Below are positions 36,576-53,370 of a stretch of 64,000 nucleotides of DNA, piece after piece. The notes beneath the pieces are model-generated. The model saw only the letters and a program-made list of their open reading frames with translations, ran no database searches and was not told the DNA's origin. The number at the start of each line of letters is the position of its first letter. Position 1 is the first letter of the stretch. Origin of the DNA: Suillus spraguei (taxonomy: Eukaryota > Basidiomycota > Agaricomycetes > Boletales > Suillaceae); assembly GCA_016800925.1 (NCBI GenBank), contig JABCPU010000122.1, forward strand, positions 62,001-126,000, given 5' to 3'. The position numbers and the translations under genes are program-made.

Positions 36576-38208
36576 CTACTTCTCGCTAAGTTCAGCCACA
36601 CCAGGCAGGATCTTAATGTTAATAAGCTGACTTGGTTCAGGGTGACAAGACTTCGTGGTTCTCACCTTGCCCTCCAACAGCTCCAAGCTAGCACCGCCAC
36701 CTGTACTGACATGACTTATTTTGTCCTCAGCTTCGTACTGCGCTGCAACTGTTGCAGTATCTCCACCACCGATGATGACGGTCGCGCCCTTCTGTGCAGC
36801 TTCGATGTTTGCCTCAAGGAGAGCTTTCGAGCCAGCTGCAAAAGCAGGGAACTCAAACACACCAGGAGGACTATAGACATTGAGATAAAAAATTGCTCCG
36901 TAAATTTTCACACGTACCCGTTCCATAGGATGGTCTTGGCCTCAAGTACAGTCTGGCGATACAGCTCGCGGCTCTTTAGACCGGCATCAAGGCCCATCCA
37001 CCCACTAGGAATGCCTTCAGCAGCAGTCGCAGTCCCGGTCTGCGAGAACAGTCAACGCAAACAGCAGACCTGGGGCGAAATACACACCTTTGCATCTTTA
37101 TCGAATTTATCAGCAGTGATGTAGTCGACGGGGAAGACCAGTTTTACATTGTTCTTCTTTGCCTTTTCGACAAGGGCTTTAACCTTTTCAGAACCTGCTT
37201 TATCGAAAAGGGAGTCTCCAATCTTAGATAATGTTATGAGCAATCAGGGATTATGAAATACCGGAAAAACTCACAGACACATTGTCCAATGTCTTTGCGA
37301 ACGTGAACGCCATACCACCACAAATAATCAGAGAGTTAACCTATTCAAGCAAGCGCAGAAAACCAAAGCGATGAATGGCCGATTTGTGGCCGAACAAAAA
37401 TCACACCGCCCACCTTATCCAACATATTTTCAATCAACTGAATCTTGTCGGACACCTTAGCACCTCCAAGAATTGCGAGGAAAGGTCGGTCGGGATTCTC
37501 GAGAGCTTTTGCGAAGTAGTCGAGTTCCTTCTTGACAAGGAAGCCTGCGGCTCGTTGGGGCAATTTAACGCCGACCATACTCGAGTGAGCACGGTGAGCT
37601 GTGCCGAAGGCATCGTTAACATAGACATCGCCCAGTGTTGTAAGGCCCTCTCTGAACTTCGCAACATTGGCAGGGTCAGCCTTAGTTTTTGTACCATCTT
37701 TGTTCTTGACAGAACCCTCTTCCTCAATGTGGAAGCGGAGGTTTTCGAGAAGGATGACAGAGCCAGGTTCAGCAGCATTCACAGCCTTCTCGACCTCAGG
37801 GCCCACGCAGTCGGAGAGGAATATCACGGGCTTTCTGAGATGCTTCTCGAGTTCGCCAGCGACTGGTTCGAGGGAATACTTCTCAACAACCTTGCCATCT
37901 GGGCGGCCGAGATGGGACATGAGGACAACGGTCTTCGCGCCTAGATAGATAGAATTTTTTTTATCGTAACAACACTCCACATGCATATATAGTACTGACC
38001 GCTGTCGAGAGAATACTTAATGGTGGGCAATGCTGCCACAATACGCTACAGCCCCTTCAGCAAGGCTATATTGTATGACGAGGGGAGTGCTCACAGCGGG
38101 GTTAGTGATTTTTCCATCTTGCATGGGAACATTGAAGTCAACGCGGATGAGGACACGCTTTCCCTTGAGGTCGAGATCTGTGATAGAGAGCTTGTTCGAG
38201 AGAGACAT
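36576..38208 (-). CDS. PGK1: Phosphoglycerate kinase
   Basis: Catalyses 1,3-bisphosphoglycerate + ADP to 3-phosphoglycerate + ATP in glycolysis. Start [20 protein letters not shown] at 38208; stop at 36576-36578 after VAELSEK. The N-terminal domain has the substrate-binding [20 protein letters not shown] and [13 protein letters not shown]. The hinge and C-terminal domain have [25 protein letters not shown] and [14 protein letters not shown]. Six or so short introns are consistent in frame, for example GTGAGC..TGTAG after KITNPA and GTCAGT..TCTAG after YSLDSG. Length and motifs fit the family's ~416 residues, with no defect seen. Confidence 0.96.
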
Positions 38209-38379
38209 GGTCGTCGTTAACTTTAGGATCAGTGGGGCGATGATCGAATAGCTTGGCGTCGTTTATCTTATCGGGACAGATAAGGCGCTGATTTCCCACA
38301 TCATCGTCCATGGACTTCTCCAGTCGAATTCTCTCCGCGGCAGTATGATTTCCCTTGGTCGCGTCTGCTGTCGACTACA

Positions 38380-39192
38380 ATGGCTGAGTCCTCTACAAAC
38401 TCCCTTGGCCTTGATTTTAACAATCTTTCCATCAAAGAGACAGCTGAAACTCCTCAGACTGATGCAGACGGGACACAGGCACTAGAAAATCAACCAGCAG
38501 ATGTAGAGTCAAGGGATGTGAAAGAGAAGAAGAAGCCTTATGTGAACCCTGAGCGCGTCAGGACGGGCGGAGCGCAGAGGGTATGCAATGTTAGGACAGT
38601 GCGATATGGCCTACTAACTGGTTCATAGGAGAAACTCAGTGAAGAAGCGCTTGCTGAACGGATGCAGCGTATCAAGGAGCAGAACGAAAAGATTAAACAA
38701 CGCAGAATTGTAAGTGGCACGCATGTTCATAACGTCGATTAGTCCACATGGCGTGATTAGGATGTACAGGCGGATGAAGATGCGTTTAAGAAGACTCAGG
38801 AAGCCGACCGTGTGCGTCAAGCCTATCAGCGCAAAGTGCAGGAGGGTGTTGACCGCACCCGTGAGCAGAACGCTCGGAGAAAATTGGACAAGATTCAGAA
38901 TCGTGAATGGGACTCCGGAAAATCCCAGGGTGATTGGAAACAGGCGAGGAACCCCGCTTCAGTTGACGGATCTGCGACAGTTCCAAGTTCATCCCCGGCT
39001 GAACATAGGGGAGGGAGAGGTCGAGGAAGTGGCAGAGGAGGACCATCGAGAGGTCGCGGGCGCGGAGGACCATCTGTAGCTGGATTTGCCAGCCCAGCCA
39101 ATGGCACTCAAGTTGTCGATACCTCTTCGTCCACTAATGAGGCTACCCCCATCGCATCTGAGGAACCTGAGGCAGTTGGAATTGCTTCATGA
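38380..39192 (+). CDS. RG-rich low-complexity protein of unknown function, 237 aa
   Basis: Exons 38380-38580, 38629-38709 and 38761-39192 join in frame (introns GTATGC..CATAG and GTAAGT..ATTAG). The N terminus is acidic and serine/threonine-rich (MAESSTNSLGLDFNNLSIKE). The middle (residues ~68-135) is a highly charged helix with KLSEEALAERMQRIKEQNEK. The C-terminal third carries RGG/RG repeats (GGRGRGSGRGGPSRGRGRGG), often seen in RNA-binding proteins. I do not recognise a family. It is divergent from PGK1, only 171 bp from its start, so the two may share a promoter. An RNA-related role is a guess from the RGG tract. Confidence 0.8.
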
Positions 39193-40116
39193 TTCAGGGT
39201 TATCTTCTGTTTTGTATGGATACCATTTGATTTGGCTTATGGCTCAGATGACGATGACCTGTACGACACGTGCTTTTTGAAACCAGGGGCGTTGTCGACT
39301 TATTGTAACTCATGACCTGTCCTCACCTGCATTTTTTCTTAGCTGCCTTGTTAGCATTTACAATACGATGCTGTGTATAACGTTTCCCTCTCTGGGGTTG
39401 ATTCATGTCGTGTCGTCACGTGAACAGTCGGTGGTCATGACGTTTCCCCTTCCTCGTCTGTCAGCGCTTCAGCTTGGGACAAGGGTGCCACTGGTAAGCA
39501 CACGTATACAATACCGTAGGTTGCTTAGCATGGTACAGTTTACAGGTCAATTCTTCAACTCGCAAGACAAATAGTCTGTTACTTAGTATTCTACGTTAAC
39601 TCCACTCCCGACTTGGAAAATAAGAATCATTTCTGTGACCACCTCATTGTTCAATTCAGAAAGATGTATGTCTCAATTACGTCGCGGTTGACTAACTTGA
39701 ATACTCGATGACCACTAGAATTCCGCGAGACAGCGCGAAACCACTTCCTAGCATTAGCGTTGTGATCCATGTATGCAACCTGTATGCATTTGTTGCATAC
39801 ATACCTTTCCCCCGTCCGCAAGAACGCTCAAGGAAGCATGTTTAAATTCTTGAGTCATGTGGTCTTTGTCACTTTGGTTGGTTCATGCTAAATTTGTACA
39901 GACCTTACACGATCCGTTTGCAAAGACCTGCAAGTCGAAAGTGAGCAGAAATTATCACAGTGATTTCACAAGAACACTACGGTCGACAACCAGGTGAGGT
40001 CTAGAAGAAGCTTTGCGAGCGGGAGACGTTTCAGGTAGCATGGAGAATAACTGCAGAATAATAACGGCGGCGAATCGTGATAACGTAATCCAGAACCCCA
40101 TATGGCATACATAGGT
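39193..40116. other. Intergenic between convergent genes, no gene recognised
   Basis: 924 bp between two convergent genes. Only short frames without domains exist, and no LTR or transposase similarity was seen. It probably holds two 3' UTRs and spacer. Confidence 0.55.
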
Positions 40117-42425
<2,309 letters not shown>

Positions 42426-42766
42426 GATAATCAGTAACTAAGTTGGTGAGTTCAAGGTAAGTTGCTATCAAGTACTACTTAGTTAATGACAGAATGTTTC
42501 AAGGACACGTGACTTATATTTGATGTTGTATCAAAGCTTTAATCACAGCGACTGCCTGATTCACATACCGCGCGTAAGACATACACACTTAGTGTAGAAT
42601 ACCCAGGTATCTGTTTTCTCTCATATAAAATACATCAGAACCACGCTCCTTCCAAACTCTTCCACCAATTTTTGTCTCTGCCAGTGGCTCCCTGCTGAAC
42701 GTTTGGACACTCGCGACACGCCATGTCGACAAGTGATTGACACCAAAAGTGACTGCTACTGCTCGA
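42426..42766. other. Intergenic, no gene recognised
   Basis: 341 bp holding the helicase promoter side and the 3' flank of the 6-phosphofructo-2-kinase gene. Nothing else recognisable. Confidence 0.55.
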
Positions 42767-45073
<2,307 letters not shown>

Positions 45074-45190
45074 GATGGTTGCTGGAAAGTTAGCTGAAGT
45101 GAGACCCTTGCTGAGGATTCCTGGCAATAATATGATCTCAAGCACGTGCTTCATGCCGTCTACCTCAGGTTTGGTCTACCTCGATCGACC

Positions 45191-45862
45191 ATGCAAGCAA
45201 AAGGCTTCCATACAACGCTCTCAACTAATATTACTCTGCATGCACGGGATTATTATGCGGCATGCAACTTGTTCGTCCTCCACGAACTTCCAGCCGACAT
45301 TATCGTTGACTTGTTCGAGCTCCATGACCATGAACTCTCCTTCCAGTTTATAGGGAACACGAATCTGGAGCTACCCGCGTCAGGGGTAGCGAATGAATTA
45401 GGTTGGCTGTTGGTCGCTGTTAAGCCGGAGACAGACTTTGTCGTGGTGGATGTTCCTCTCCATGTGAGGTACGGTGTGCCGCACGCGGGCCATAACCCTC
45501 GTCACAGCATCCCGTTGCCTCCTCCAATTTGTTTCTGGGCTTGTCCTGCTTCATGTGCGCTCCAAGCTCTCTCTTACCGCTCGTATCTTGATTATTTCTT
45601 TTTTAAAGACATTTCACTCCACAGCGCACTCCCATCTCAGTCTCCCAAATTTCACTTGCTTGATTCATTTACTCATTTCGAAATCCTGCAGCACACAATT
45701 TCATCGCCTCTCTCATTCGATATTCCTATCGGCAACATCAATCACAGCCTCTGTATTGAGTTATGTACCGTGACTGTCACCCTCCTTGCTTTCATCTACA
45801 TCACCCAGCATTGTTGGACAATCTCCAAAACCCTCTATTCTGGGCACCTCAAGATGCAATAG
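45191..45862 (+). CDS. PBN1: PIG-X/PBN1, GPI mannosyltransferase I subunit
   Basis: PIG-X (yeast Pbn1) is the ER-membrane partner of the first GPI mannosyltransferase PIG-M/Gpi14. The frame reads GFHTTLSTNITLHARDYYAA, then LFVLHELPADIIVDLFEL, a FIGNTNLELPA segment, VVVDVPLHVRYGVPHAG and PICFWACP. These match the family's luminal domain. A hydrophobic stretch (ELCTVTVTLLAFIYI) forms the C-terminal membrane anchor before the stop at 45860-45862. I chose the ATG at 45191 because it is the first in this frame. The frame is open for 45 bp further upstream without an ATG, so an additional 5' exon overlapping the PFKFB promoter is possible. Confidence 0.8.
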   Translation: MQAKGFHTTLSTNITLHARDYYAACNLFVLHELPADIIVDLFELHDHELSFQFIGNTNLELPASGVANELGWLLVAVKPETDFVVVDVPLHVRYGVPHAGHNPRHSIPLPPPICFWACPASCALQALSYRSYLDYFFFKDISLHSALPSQSPKFHLLDSFTHFEILQHTISSPLSFDIPIGNINHSLCIELCTVTVTLLAFIYITQHCWTISKTLYSGHLKMQ

Positions 45863-45957
45863 CTCCTTTTAGCATAGAGTATAAAGAAAGGCAAGCAAAA
45901 CATAGTTCCATACCCATACTATCCAATGAAACGTGAACGTGACTGGTGACCGCTCCC

Positions 45958-46750
45958 CTACACAATCACACACCGTCGTTGCTTCACCATCTTCCCCCAT
46001 CGTCCCTTCATACTTTCTCGCAATGCAAGGTTGAATACGTCTTGCACACCGCTTCCCGTCTTTGCTGAGCACTCAACGTACTTGGCACCGATTTCCCGTG
46101 CCACCGCCCCACCTTGCTCAGGTGTCACTGGCACCTGACCCTGCGCGCCGAGCATCCGCCGTGTTTGTTCGTCCCGCCGCAGGTCAGTCTTGGTTCCAAC
46201 GAGGATAAGAGGCGTTCCTTCGCAAAAGTGGGCAACTTCAGGGTACCACTGGGGTTTTAGTCAACACAACTGCACTTGACACGACACACTGGTCAGCAAC
46301 ATACCTTATCTTGCACATTTCCGAGGGAGACGGGAAAATCAATAGAGAACACGATCAGGATGACATCAGATTCTGGATAGGATAATGGTCGTAGTCGGTC
46401 GTATTCTTCTTGTCCCGCGGTGTCCCAAAGTGCTAGCTCTACCAGTTTACCGTCGAATTGTATTTGTGTGACGTAGTTTTCAAACACAGTGGGTATGTAA
46501 GACTAGTCATACGCAATTCGAGTTCGGAAATGTGAATGAGTACAATATGAATGAGTAACAGGTGTAACTCATGCGTACCTCGGGGAATCTATTTTCTGCA
46601 TATACGATGAGGAGGCAAGTCTTTCCACATCCGCCTTGAGTGGAGTGGATTGAGCGCGGGCACAGACACTGAAGAGACAAGGGTAAGGGTCCGCGCACCA
46701 TCTCCAACCACTACCAGCTTTTTCTTCATGTCGGGTCTTCGAGAGTCCAT
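45958..46750 (-). CDS. Rho-family small GTPase
   Basis: A molecular switch for polarity and cell-wall signalling. Start [18 protein letters not shown] at 46750. A short intron (GTGCGC..TCAAG) splits the P-loop, restoring [19 protein letters not shown]. Then come the effector region [20 protein letters not shown], the G3 motif [20 protein letters not shown], and after another intron the GTKTDL G4 motif (46190-46210). Further on are [20 protein letters not shown] (G5) and the C terminus [10 protein letters not shown], a CaaX box with polybasic residues. The sequence has features of both Rho1 and Rho4; I cannot assign the subfamily. All nucleotide-binding motifs are intact. Confidence 0.92.
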
Positions 46751-46957
46751 TGGCAGTAGTTAGAATTATGGTTCAGGTAATCAATTTATGGAGAGATTAG
46801 CAACGGGATAGACAACGAGCTAGAACAGATAGAGTAGGTCTTCAGGAAGTAACTTGTTGCTCGGACAATTCCAATTTCCAAACGCGTTGGATGCGCTGGT
46901 CACGTGGCAGTAACGACCTACATACACAGCCAACTTACAACTTGCAACACTCCAGGC

Positions 46958-49278
46958 ATGTCATCCATTTTCTGGCCATGCGATGTCGCAAGGAACGGGT
47001 TCTGCTATGGGTGGGATCATCCTGCATTGTGTGTAGCAGGTGTGTTAGAGGTCGAGGAGGTACGTGCGCCGAATAGTCATAATATTTGCTATTTGTCGTG
47101 ATTGATTCGGATGGCCTACATACAGGACTCACATGCAGATGCTTTACTCCAACTTATTGCTCGTTCCGCGGAAGCGCAAGCTCTGATTAAAATTTGTGGT
47201 ACTCCACGCGTTCTCGGACGTTGTGTATTCGGTTCATTCCCGAGGTCATCATGCCCCCAACCGGATGTCGAAATGTTCTGCGGTCCTTCACGGTCCGATA
47301 TTCCTCGCATGTCCGATATACAACTGATTTTGATGCTAGGGCATACTCTACTGCGTACATATACTACCATCGTCATGATACGAATTCTTTGCGGTTCTAT
47401 GCCTTGGGTTTGAAAGGAATACGTCATTTTGATCTTCAGGATGAGGTCTTGCGCTCGAGCTTGAAGCACGATTTTTCGCGTATTGAATTGTCGCCAAGCG
47501 CTTCGAATACAGGGCAGATTCTCGTCAATCAAGTATGTTTCCCAATAATTTCTTGTGCTATTTTCTGGAGCTTGACTGCCATAGTGGAACTCTGCGAAAT
47601 CTCTCGAGCAGTTCATAGAGCATGAGCAGCGTGCTCAGACTACTGTGATCCAAGAGCATCACACTTGCGCTAAAGAGACTTCATATTTTACGGCTATCAA
47701 TAAGAAAGTCCAATATACAATAAACAGAGTCGAAAGTTCGACAAATCTTTTCTGGCGTGTCGCATCATTTGTCTTCGTCTATTCGAGAGAATTTAGCATC
47801 GTAGGTAGGCATCGTGTTATGTGCAAGGATCTAACATCCAGCTTGCACCCAGTCCAACAGATTGAATCCAGGGCGAGGAAGTTGCGTCGCTTGCTCCGTG
47901 GCGTGCAACCTGTTCCGAACGAGGACGTGAGGCTCAAGTCTTCTCAGTATATCGAGTGCGGCTCCTTCGATCCTTTTTGTGATGCACTCAAAAAAATTAT
48001 AGGTTTTACAACGCCCTCTGGATCATCTTAAATGATCTCATCATCGGGATTGCGCTTCGTCAATTTTTACGGCAGGACAATGAGGCTTTTTTGCACCTTT
48101 TCAAGTTCGCCTTTGAGGTCCGAATTATTCAACATTTCATCATTCTTCTTATGACGTGAAATGCCCAGGACAAGGCCGTGCATAAAATACGACATATCCT
48201 TCTGTGGCTCGACAGTTGGCCCGCAGGCCTCAAGCTCAACACCGAACTCAGCCGATTCTACTCGCACAGCTTTATGGGATTGATTGCTCTTTGGGACAGT
48301 GAGTGTTGACGTCCGGCCCTACGCGATACTCATTGATGTACAGGAGGCTTCCGAACCGTCATACCTCTTATTCCCATATTATTAAGTGCGCTTGAGCTTG
48401 GCAGTGCGTTTGGAGTAACGATGGCGCTTGCTATGGTATGTGATCTTGTCTGCATCTTTATGGCACACGTACAACTGTGCTATCTGGTCTCGGTGACTGT
48501 GTATGGTCATTTGTTACGCTTGACGGCATCGCTTTGGAATCTTTTTCGAGGTGAGGCCTTCCGCAATTATATAATGAGAGTTAGCAACAACATAATTCAA
48601 GGACGACGACATAACGTCCTAAGGAACCGGACGGATCCTTGGGACTACGATGTCGACCAGCTACTTTTGGGGACTATTCTCTTCACACTGGTCGCTTATC
48701 TCTTTCCCACCGTTTTGGTGTACTACATCTTATTCGCTACAGTGAGTCTTAGCATTGATATTGGCGGCATATGTTAGCTGACTGGGTGCAACAAGATGCG
48801 TGTCTCGACTATTGTAGTATATGCGAGTTTGGAGACGGCGCTTGTGTTCATGAATTACTTTCCACTCTTTGCGTTAATGCTGAGAGTCAAGGATCCACAG
48901 CGATCACCTGGTTAGTAACATGGAATCAGTCGATGTATGTGCTGAAGAAAACACCCTAGGTGACATCTATATGAGAGTGGCACCAACTGAGGGCGGAAAT
49001 GGTGTGAATGTTTTTGTCGAGGTGGGCCATATTTTTTCATGATTGCGATGCTTAGTAGTTCTGTTTCACAGAGCCACCCATTGCCTCTTGTTGTCACTTT
49101 CAGCCAGTATGGTGCGTCTCCCTAATGCGATCGGCAAAATTACGTCATGACATGGAGGACAGTTCAACTGTGGAAGCAATTGGCAAAGCATTATCATCCA
49201 TTCCGTCTCGTGTGGTGTGTTGTCTCGGGTCGAGTTCTTGATACTATTCCAAGATCATATATCCGCAGCACTACCTGA
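46958..49278 (+). CDS. GPI1: GPI1/PIG-Q, subunit of GPI N-acetylglucosaminyltransferase
   Basis: Gpi1 stabilises the ER complex that transfers GlcNAc to phosphatidylinositol, the first GPI-anchor step. The likely start MSSIFWPCDVARNGFCYGW is at 46958. Conserved blocks: ALWIILNDLIIGIALRQFL, LWLDSWPAGLKLNTELSRFY with SHSFMGLIALWD, SLWNLFRGRRHNVLRNRTDP, WDYDVDQLLLGTILFTLVAY and FMNYFPLFALMLRVKDPQ. The last segments (PLPLVVTFSQY, then QLWKQLAKHYHPFRLVWC) end at the stop 49276-49278. Several hydrophobic helices span the membrane. Exon joins in the N-terminal third (47040-47600) are less sure, because the frame changes there between two conserved pieces. It is separated from PIG-X, another GPI gene, only by the Rho gene. 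Confidence 0.87.
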
Positions 49279-49653
49279 TACCAAGTCTGTAGAGGGTATA
49301 TTCTTGCTATGGCAGTGTGTTTTGTTGGTAGTCTATGCATCAGGACATTCCTTAACGTGCTTAATCAGCTTAACTTACTTATCTTGAAACTTGTTTGCTC
49401 TCTCTCACATCATTCACCTGGCTATCTTATATTTTTAAGTGCTAAATACAACAAAACATGTATATCAATATATCTCAACATTTTTTTCTAAATTCATTCA
49501 AGAAATTTTAAACAAGTAGATCCAATTTCTCTGATGCAGTTGAGCTGAAATAAGTCTGCTTAAGGGCAAAATAAGGATGTGAGAATTTCCTGATGCTGTT
49601 AGCTGAGGCATGAGGCTAACATAAAGGTTAGTCTATGTGTAAATATGTGAGGT
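49279..49653. other. GPI1 3' flank
   Basis: 375 bp of AT-rich sequence after the GPI1 stop and before the first LTR of the right transposon block. No gene recognised. Confidence 0.6.
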
Positions 49654-49998
49654 TGTTACAAGAACACCTTCTTGCACCCCTACTATCATTTTTTCTCCTA
49701 TGTGCTACCATCTATCTCTGACCCAACAAGGCCTCTATCCTCATTCTCTGCTACCTCATATGGCTCGCCCTTGTCATGCCATACCTTGCCTATTCATTTC
49801 CTTTGTACAATCATGTCACATGACTCATATGACTTGTTTCTTGAACTATATCTGTTTAGCATGCACATACACTAAACATGTGACTGATTGTACTACATTC
49901 TCTATGCCTTCCTCTTTAGGATATGTACTTACATTCTCATGACTGCCTGGTCTATGTACACATATGGCTCTATTTAAGCACAGTGTATTCATTGTAGA

Positions 49999-51488
49999 TG
50001 TCATATACCATACATCTGATCTCTGATCCAATCCAATCCAATCTGATCAATCCTGCTTCCATCTGGTCTACAGATTCAATCTAGACCATCCATCCGAACC
50101 TTCCTACTTCTCGCATTCTAACTCCACTATGAATATCTGCATCTATCTCCTTTTGGCAATTCTCTTGTCTCCAGTATTTCAGTTATATATACTTCCATCT
50201 TGCTTATTGATCCATTACCTATGTTTCATTTCCAATTTATGATTTGTGATCTGTTATACTTACTAATAGACTTCTGTTATACTTTGTACATAGCCTTTGG
50301 ACCTGGCTGATCGAATATCCTGTCTAGTTGCCTACAGTATATAATCCGCCTATAAACATCCATAGCACCTCAGTTCAAATATCATCTGAGTTCTGCTCAT
50401 TCTGTCCTCCAGACTTGAGTTCCTTCAGCTCTAGTCACCCTCTGAGACTTAGGATTATATCCTATAGTCCTATATCTCTGGCACTACCTTCGGGTAGTCT
50501 ATCATTGTTAGTTTCTAGTTAGGACCTTGTCCAAAACTAGCCTTATACATCATTCTATACTTGCATCCGGATATCCTTAGGATGTACCATATCTGATACC
50601 TCCAGATGTCCAGATCTGATATGTGTCTACCTTCAGACAGATTGTGTTAATGGATCCAAAAGCTTTGGCCTCAGCTTGTATGCTGTGCCCCTTTTCCGAG
50701 TATTGCCCCCTACTTCAGAAGGGAGGTATACATCCAAAGCATCCAAAGCATCCAAAGTGTCCAAAGTGTCCAAAGGTAACAGATATGGTACATCCAAAGG
50801 ATGTCTGGAACATAGGTATGGAATGTGATGTAAGACTAGTTTTGGACAGAGTCCTAACTAGAAACTAATGGAGATAGACTACCTGAAGGTAGAGTCAGAG
50901 ATATAGACTATAGGAGATATTTCTAAGTCTCGGATGTTGACTAGAGTCACAAGGAACTCAAGTCTGGAAGAACAGAATGAGCAGAACTAAGATGATATTT
51001 GAACTAAGGTTCTATGGAGATTTACAAGTGGGTTATATACTGTAGGTAACTGGTATGGATAATCAACCTGGGACCAAGGGCTATGTACAAAGTAAAACAG
51101 AAGTCTATTAGTAAAAGCACAGCAGATCAGTAAGTATAAGTCAGAAATGAAGCATAGGTAATGGATCAATAAGCAGGACGGAAATATACATAGCCAAAAT
51201 ACCAGAGACAGAAGGAATACTGAAAGGAGATAGACGTAGATGTTCACAGTGGAGTTAGAGTGTGAGAAGTAGGAGATTTTGGATGAGTGGTCCAGATAGG
51301 ATCTGTGGGATGGACAGAAGCAGGAATCAATCGGATCTGATTGGATCTGATCAGATGTATGGTATATGACAGATTGGATGCACTTCTGCACCTGTGAAAT
51401 AAAGGGCAATACTCGGGAAAGGGCCACAGTATATGAGCTAAGGCCAAAGCCCTTCCAGATCTGTTAACCCTTGAGTATGACCTTAACA
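49999..51488 (+). repeat. Family-A solo LTR (plus-sense), TSD GTAGA, itself interrupted
   Basis: It starts TGTCATATACCATAC and ends GAGTATGACCTTAACA, the family-A LTR in the opposite orientation to elements 1 and 2. GTAGA flanks both sides (49994-49998, 51489-51493). A second family-A LTR interrupts it at 50645-51371. Without that, its length is ~758 bp. It is heavily CpG-depleted relative to element 2. Confidence 0.88.
50645..51371 (-). repeat. Family-A solo LTR nested in a family-A LTR of opposite orientation, TSD GATTG
   Basis: 727 bp from TGTTAATGGATCC to TATGACA, flanked by GATTG at 50640-50644 and 51372-51376. It lacks about 40 bp of the 5' part seen in other copies and contains a short CATCCAAAG microrepeat at about 50730-50770. 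No internal region. Confidence 0.88.
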
Positions 51489-51779
51489 GTAGATTCATTG
51501 CTTAATCTTACTGGGTTTTACCTCAAATCTTCTTCACTAAGGACCTCCGATCCTTAGTTATCTAGATCATCTTTTCAAGTCTAAGTGCTCCTTAGTCTTA
51601 GCCTTGAACAATCACTTGTATTTGACTTAGCTAAGTCTTAGACTGAACCCTTGCTCTTTGATGACTCATAGTCTTTGAGCCTTTCCTCTCTTTTGAGGAT
51701 CATAGATATTGAATAACATGTTCGCTCTCTTTTGAGCCTGTCATGATGCAACCTATCCCAGTTGTAACAGCATGGTTAT

Positions 51780-52200
51780 TTTATGAAGTTTCACAAACTC
51801 CTCGGAGATGAAGGTTCTACTGTTCTGGAATCTATTATGGCCATGGTTTTGATGGTTTCCTTACAGACTTGCAAGAGGAGGTTCTGATGTCAATCCAGAT
51901 CTCCATATTAAAAATCCAACATAAGTCTCCACATTTCTTCTTCTTCATCCTCAGATTCATCTGGGACTTCTTTCTTCCTAAGCAGGATGCTTCCTCACTT
52001 CTTCGGGCATGCATTGGCACAATGCCCAGTCTTGGAACAGTTGAAGCACTGCCATTTCTTCATATGGTCATAATGTTCCATGAGGTGATCAACCTCCATG
52101 ACATTAGGGTCATGCTTCTTGACACTTATTTTGGGAACATAGCAATTCCCTTCTAATTTCTGTCCAATCTTCTTCCTGGATGCAGCATTGCATATAGTCT
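51780..52200 (-). pseudogene. Gag zinc-knuckle/protease remnant related to element 3
   Basis: The minus strand shows a CFNCSKTGHCANACPK knuckle near 52030, a glutamate-rich linker and the start of a protease similar to that of element 3 (plus-strand AGTTTCACAAACTCCTCGGA is shared with 59892-59911). Stops interrupt it. Its coding orientation is opposite to the adjacent LTR at 49654-51769, so the two need not belong to one element. Confidence 0.65.
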
Positions 52201-53370
52201 GCCCACATTCTCAATTAGAGTTAATCCAACAATATATACCTATCAAGTGCAGAAATGTTCCATTGGACCCAATTATAATTCCAGTGCAATATGTAATCAC
52301 ATTACCAAAAGTTCAAAACTTAGATAAGGCATCTCAGGTCTTATCACCCAGTGTCAGCCTCACCAGTCACCACAACCTATCAGCTCAGACCAGCCCCAGC
52401 TCATCCTAGATGGTTAGATCATGAAACTGAATTTTGCTCATTTGACCATTAGCTGATGGGTTATGCATCATAACAGACATGTGATGACTGTTTAGCAGGC
52501 CTGAGCAATTTCAGACACCTTATAATAACTTATTTTGGTTGAATATTATATGCATATATCATTCGGACAAGAGAGAATATGTGAATGTGAGAGTAAATAC
52601 ACAAACCACAAAAAATATATGAGAGCAACTGGTAAGCATAAGTCAGTGATGAGAGATGTGAGCATGTAGATGATGCATCAAATAAGCTGGACTGTATTGT
52701 GATATCAGAAAAATATCTAGAAAAAGAGTGTGTATGCACCAGTATTTTACAGTACAGATACACTATATGTTTGTCAGTGGGTTTACTGTGACACCTAAGT
52801 TGGTATTACTTCACAGAATGTGTCTGAGACTTGTGTGCAACTCAACAAGAGGTCCAACTCATACCTATACCTGGCAGTATACTCACACCTAGCAGGGAGG
52901 TGTAGGTTTGGAGATGCACACAATTCAGTCAATACTTCCCATATTAAATGAACACCTGAAGTTGAGATTCTTCCAGAGAAGATGAGCCATCCAAGACTGG
53001 CCTAAATATAGATGGATAACTGATAGAGTTGGTAGGCCCATATAGATATACTATCTGATATTGATGGTTGGGCCAGCCATGTAGTACATGTACATGTGCA
53101 ATGTGACACAGAGTATGATTGTTAGTATTCCAACATGGATGCTTATATACTTATTTCTTTGCATTTTTTCCTTATCCTTCAGTCACTTACACAAGACTGA
53201 GGGTATGTTACATTATCACTTACATGCCACCTAGACACTAATAATATCTCAATAGATCAATATGTATCTAGGTATATAACAATACAATCACTTACACAAG
53301 ACTAAGGATTGATGTGTGTCTAGCTTTTATATATCATGAGCCCTGCTCTCTCATAAATGAGGAGCAGAAC
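52200..53370. other. Degenerate AT-rich sequence, no gene recognised
   Basis: About 1.2 kb without a supported coding region. It may be decayed transposon sequence, since it lies between two transposon remnants, but I see no conserved motif. Confidence 0.5.

Larger units (their letters stand above)
49654..51769 (+). repeat. Old LTR related to families C/D, plus-sense, interrupted by nested LTRs
   Basis: It starts TGTTACAAGAACACC and ends CCTATCCCAGTTGTAACA. The end is the reverse complement of the family-C/D LTR start (TGTTACAACTGGGATAG). Between the nested insertions it shows CTTACTGGGTTTTACCT, the complement of the family-C AGGTAAAACCCAGTAAG. Removing the insert 49999-51488 leaves ~620 bp. 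The immediate flanks GAGGT and GCATG do not match, so its own insertion history is unclear. Confidence 0.65.

Noticed and set aside
37375..37944. 189-codon open frame on the plus strand
   Set aside because: It is antisense to PGK1, whose coding sequence is unambiguous.
47116..47616. 166-codon minus-strand frame
   Set aside because: It is antisense to the N-terminal exons of GPI1 and has no recognisable motif.
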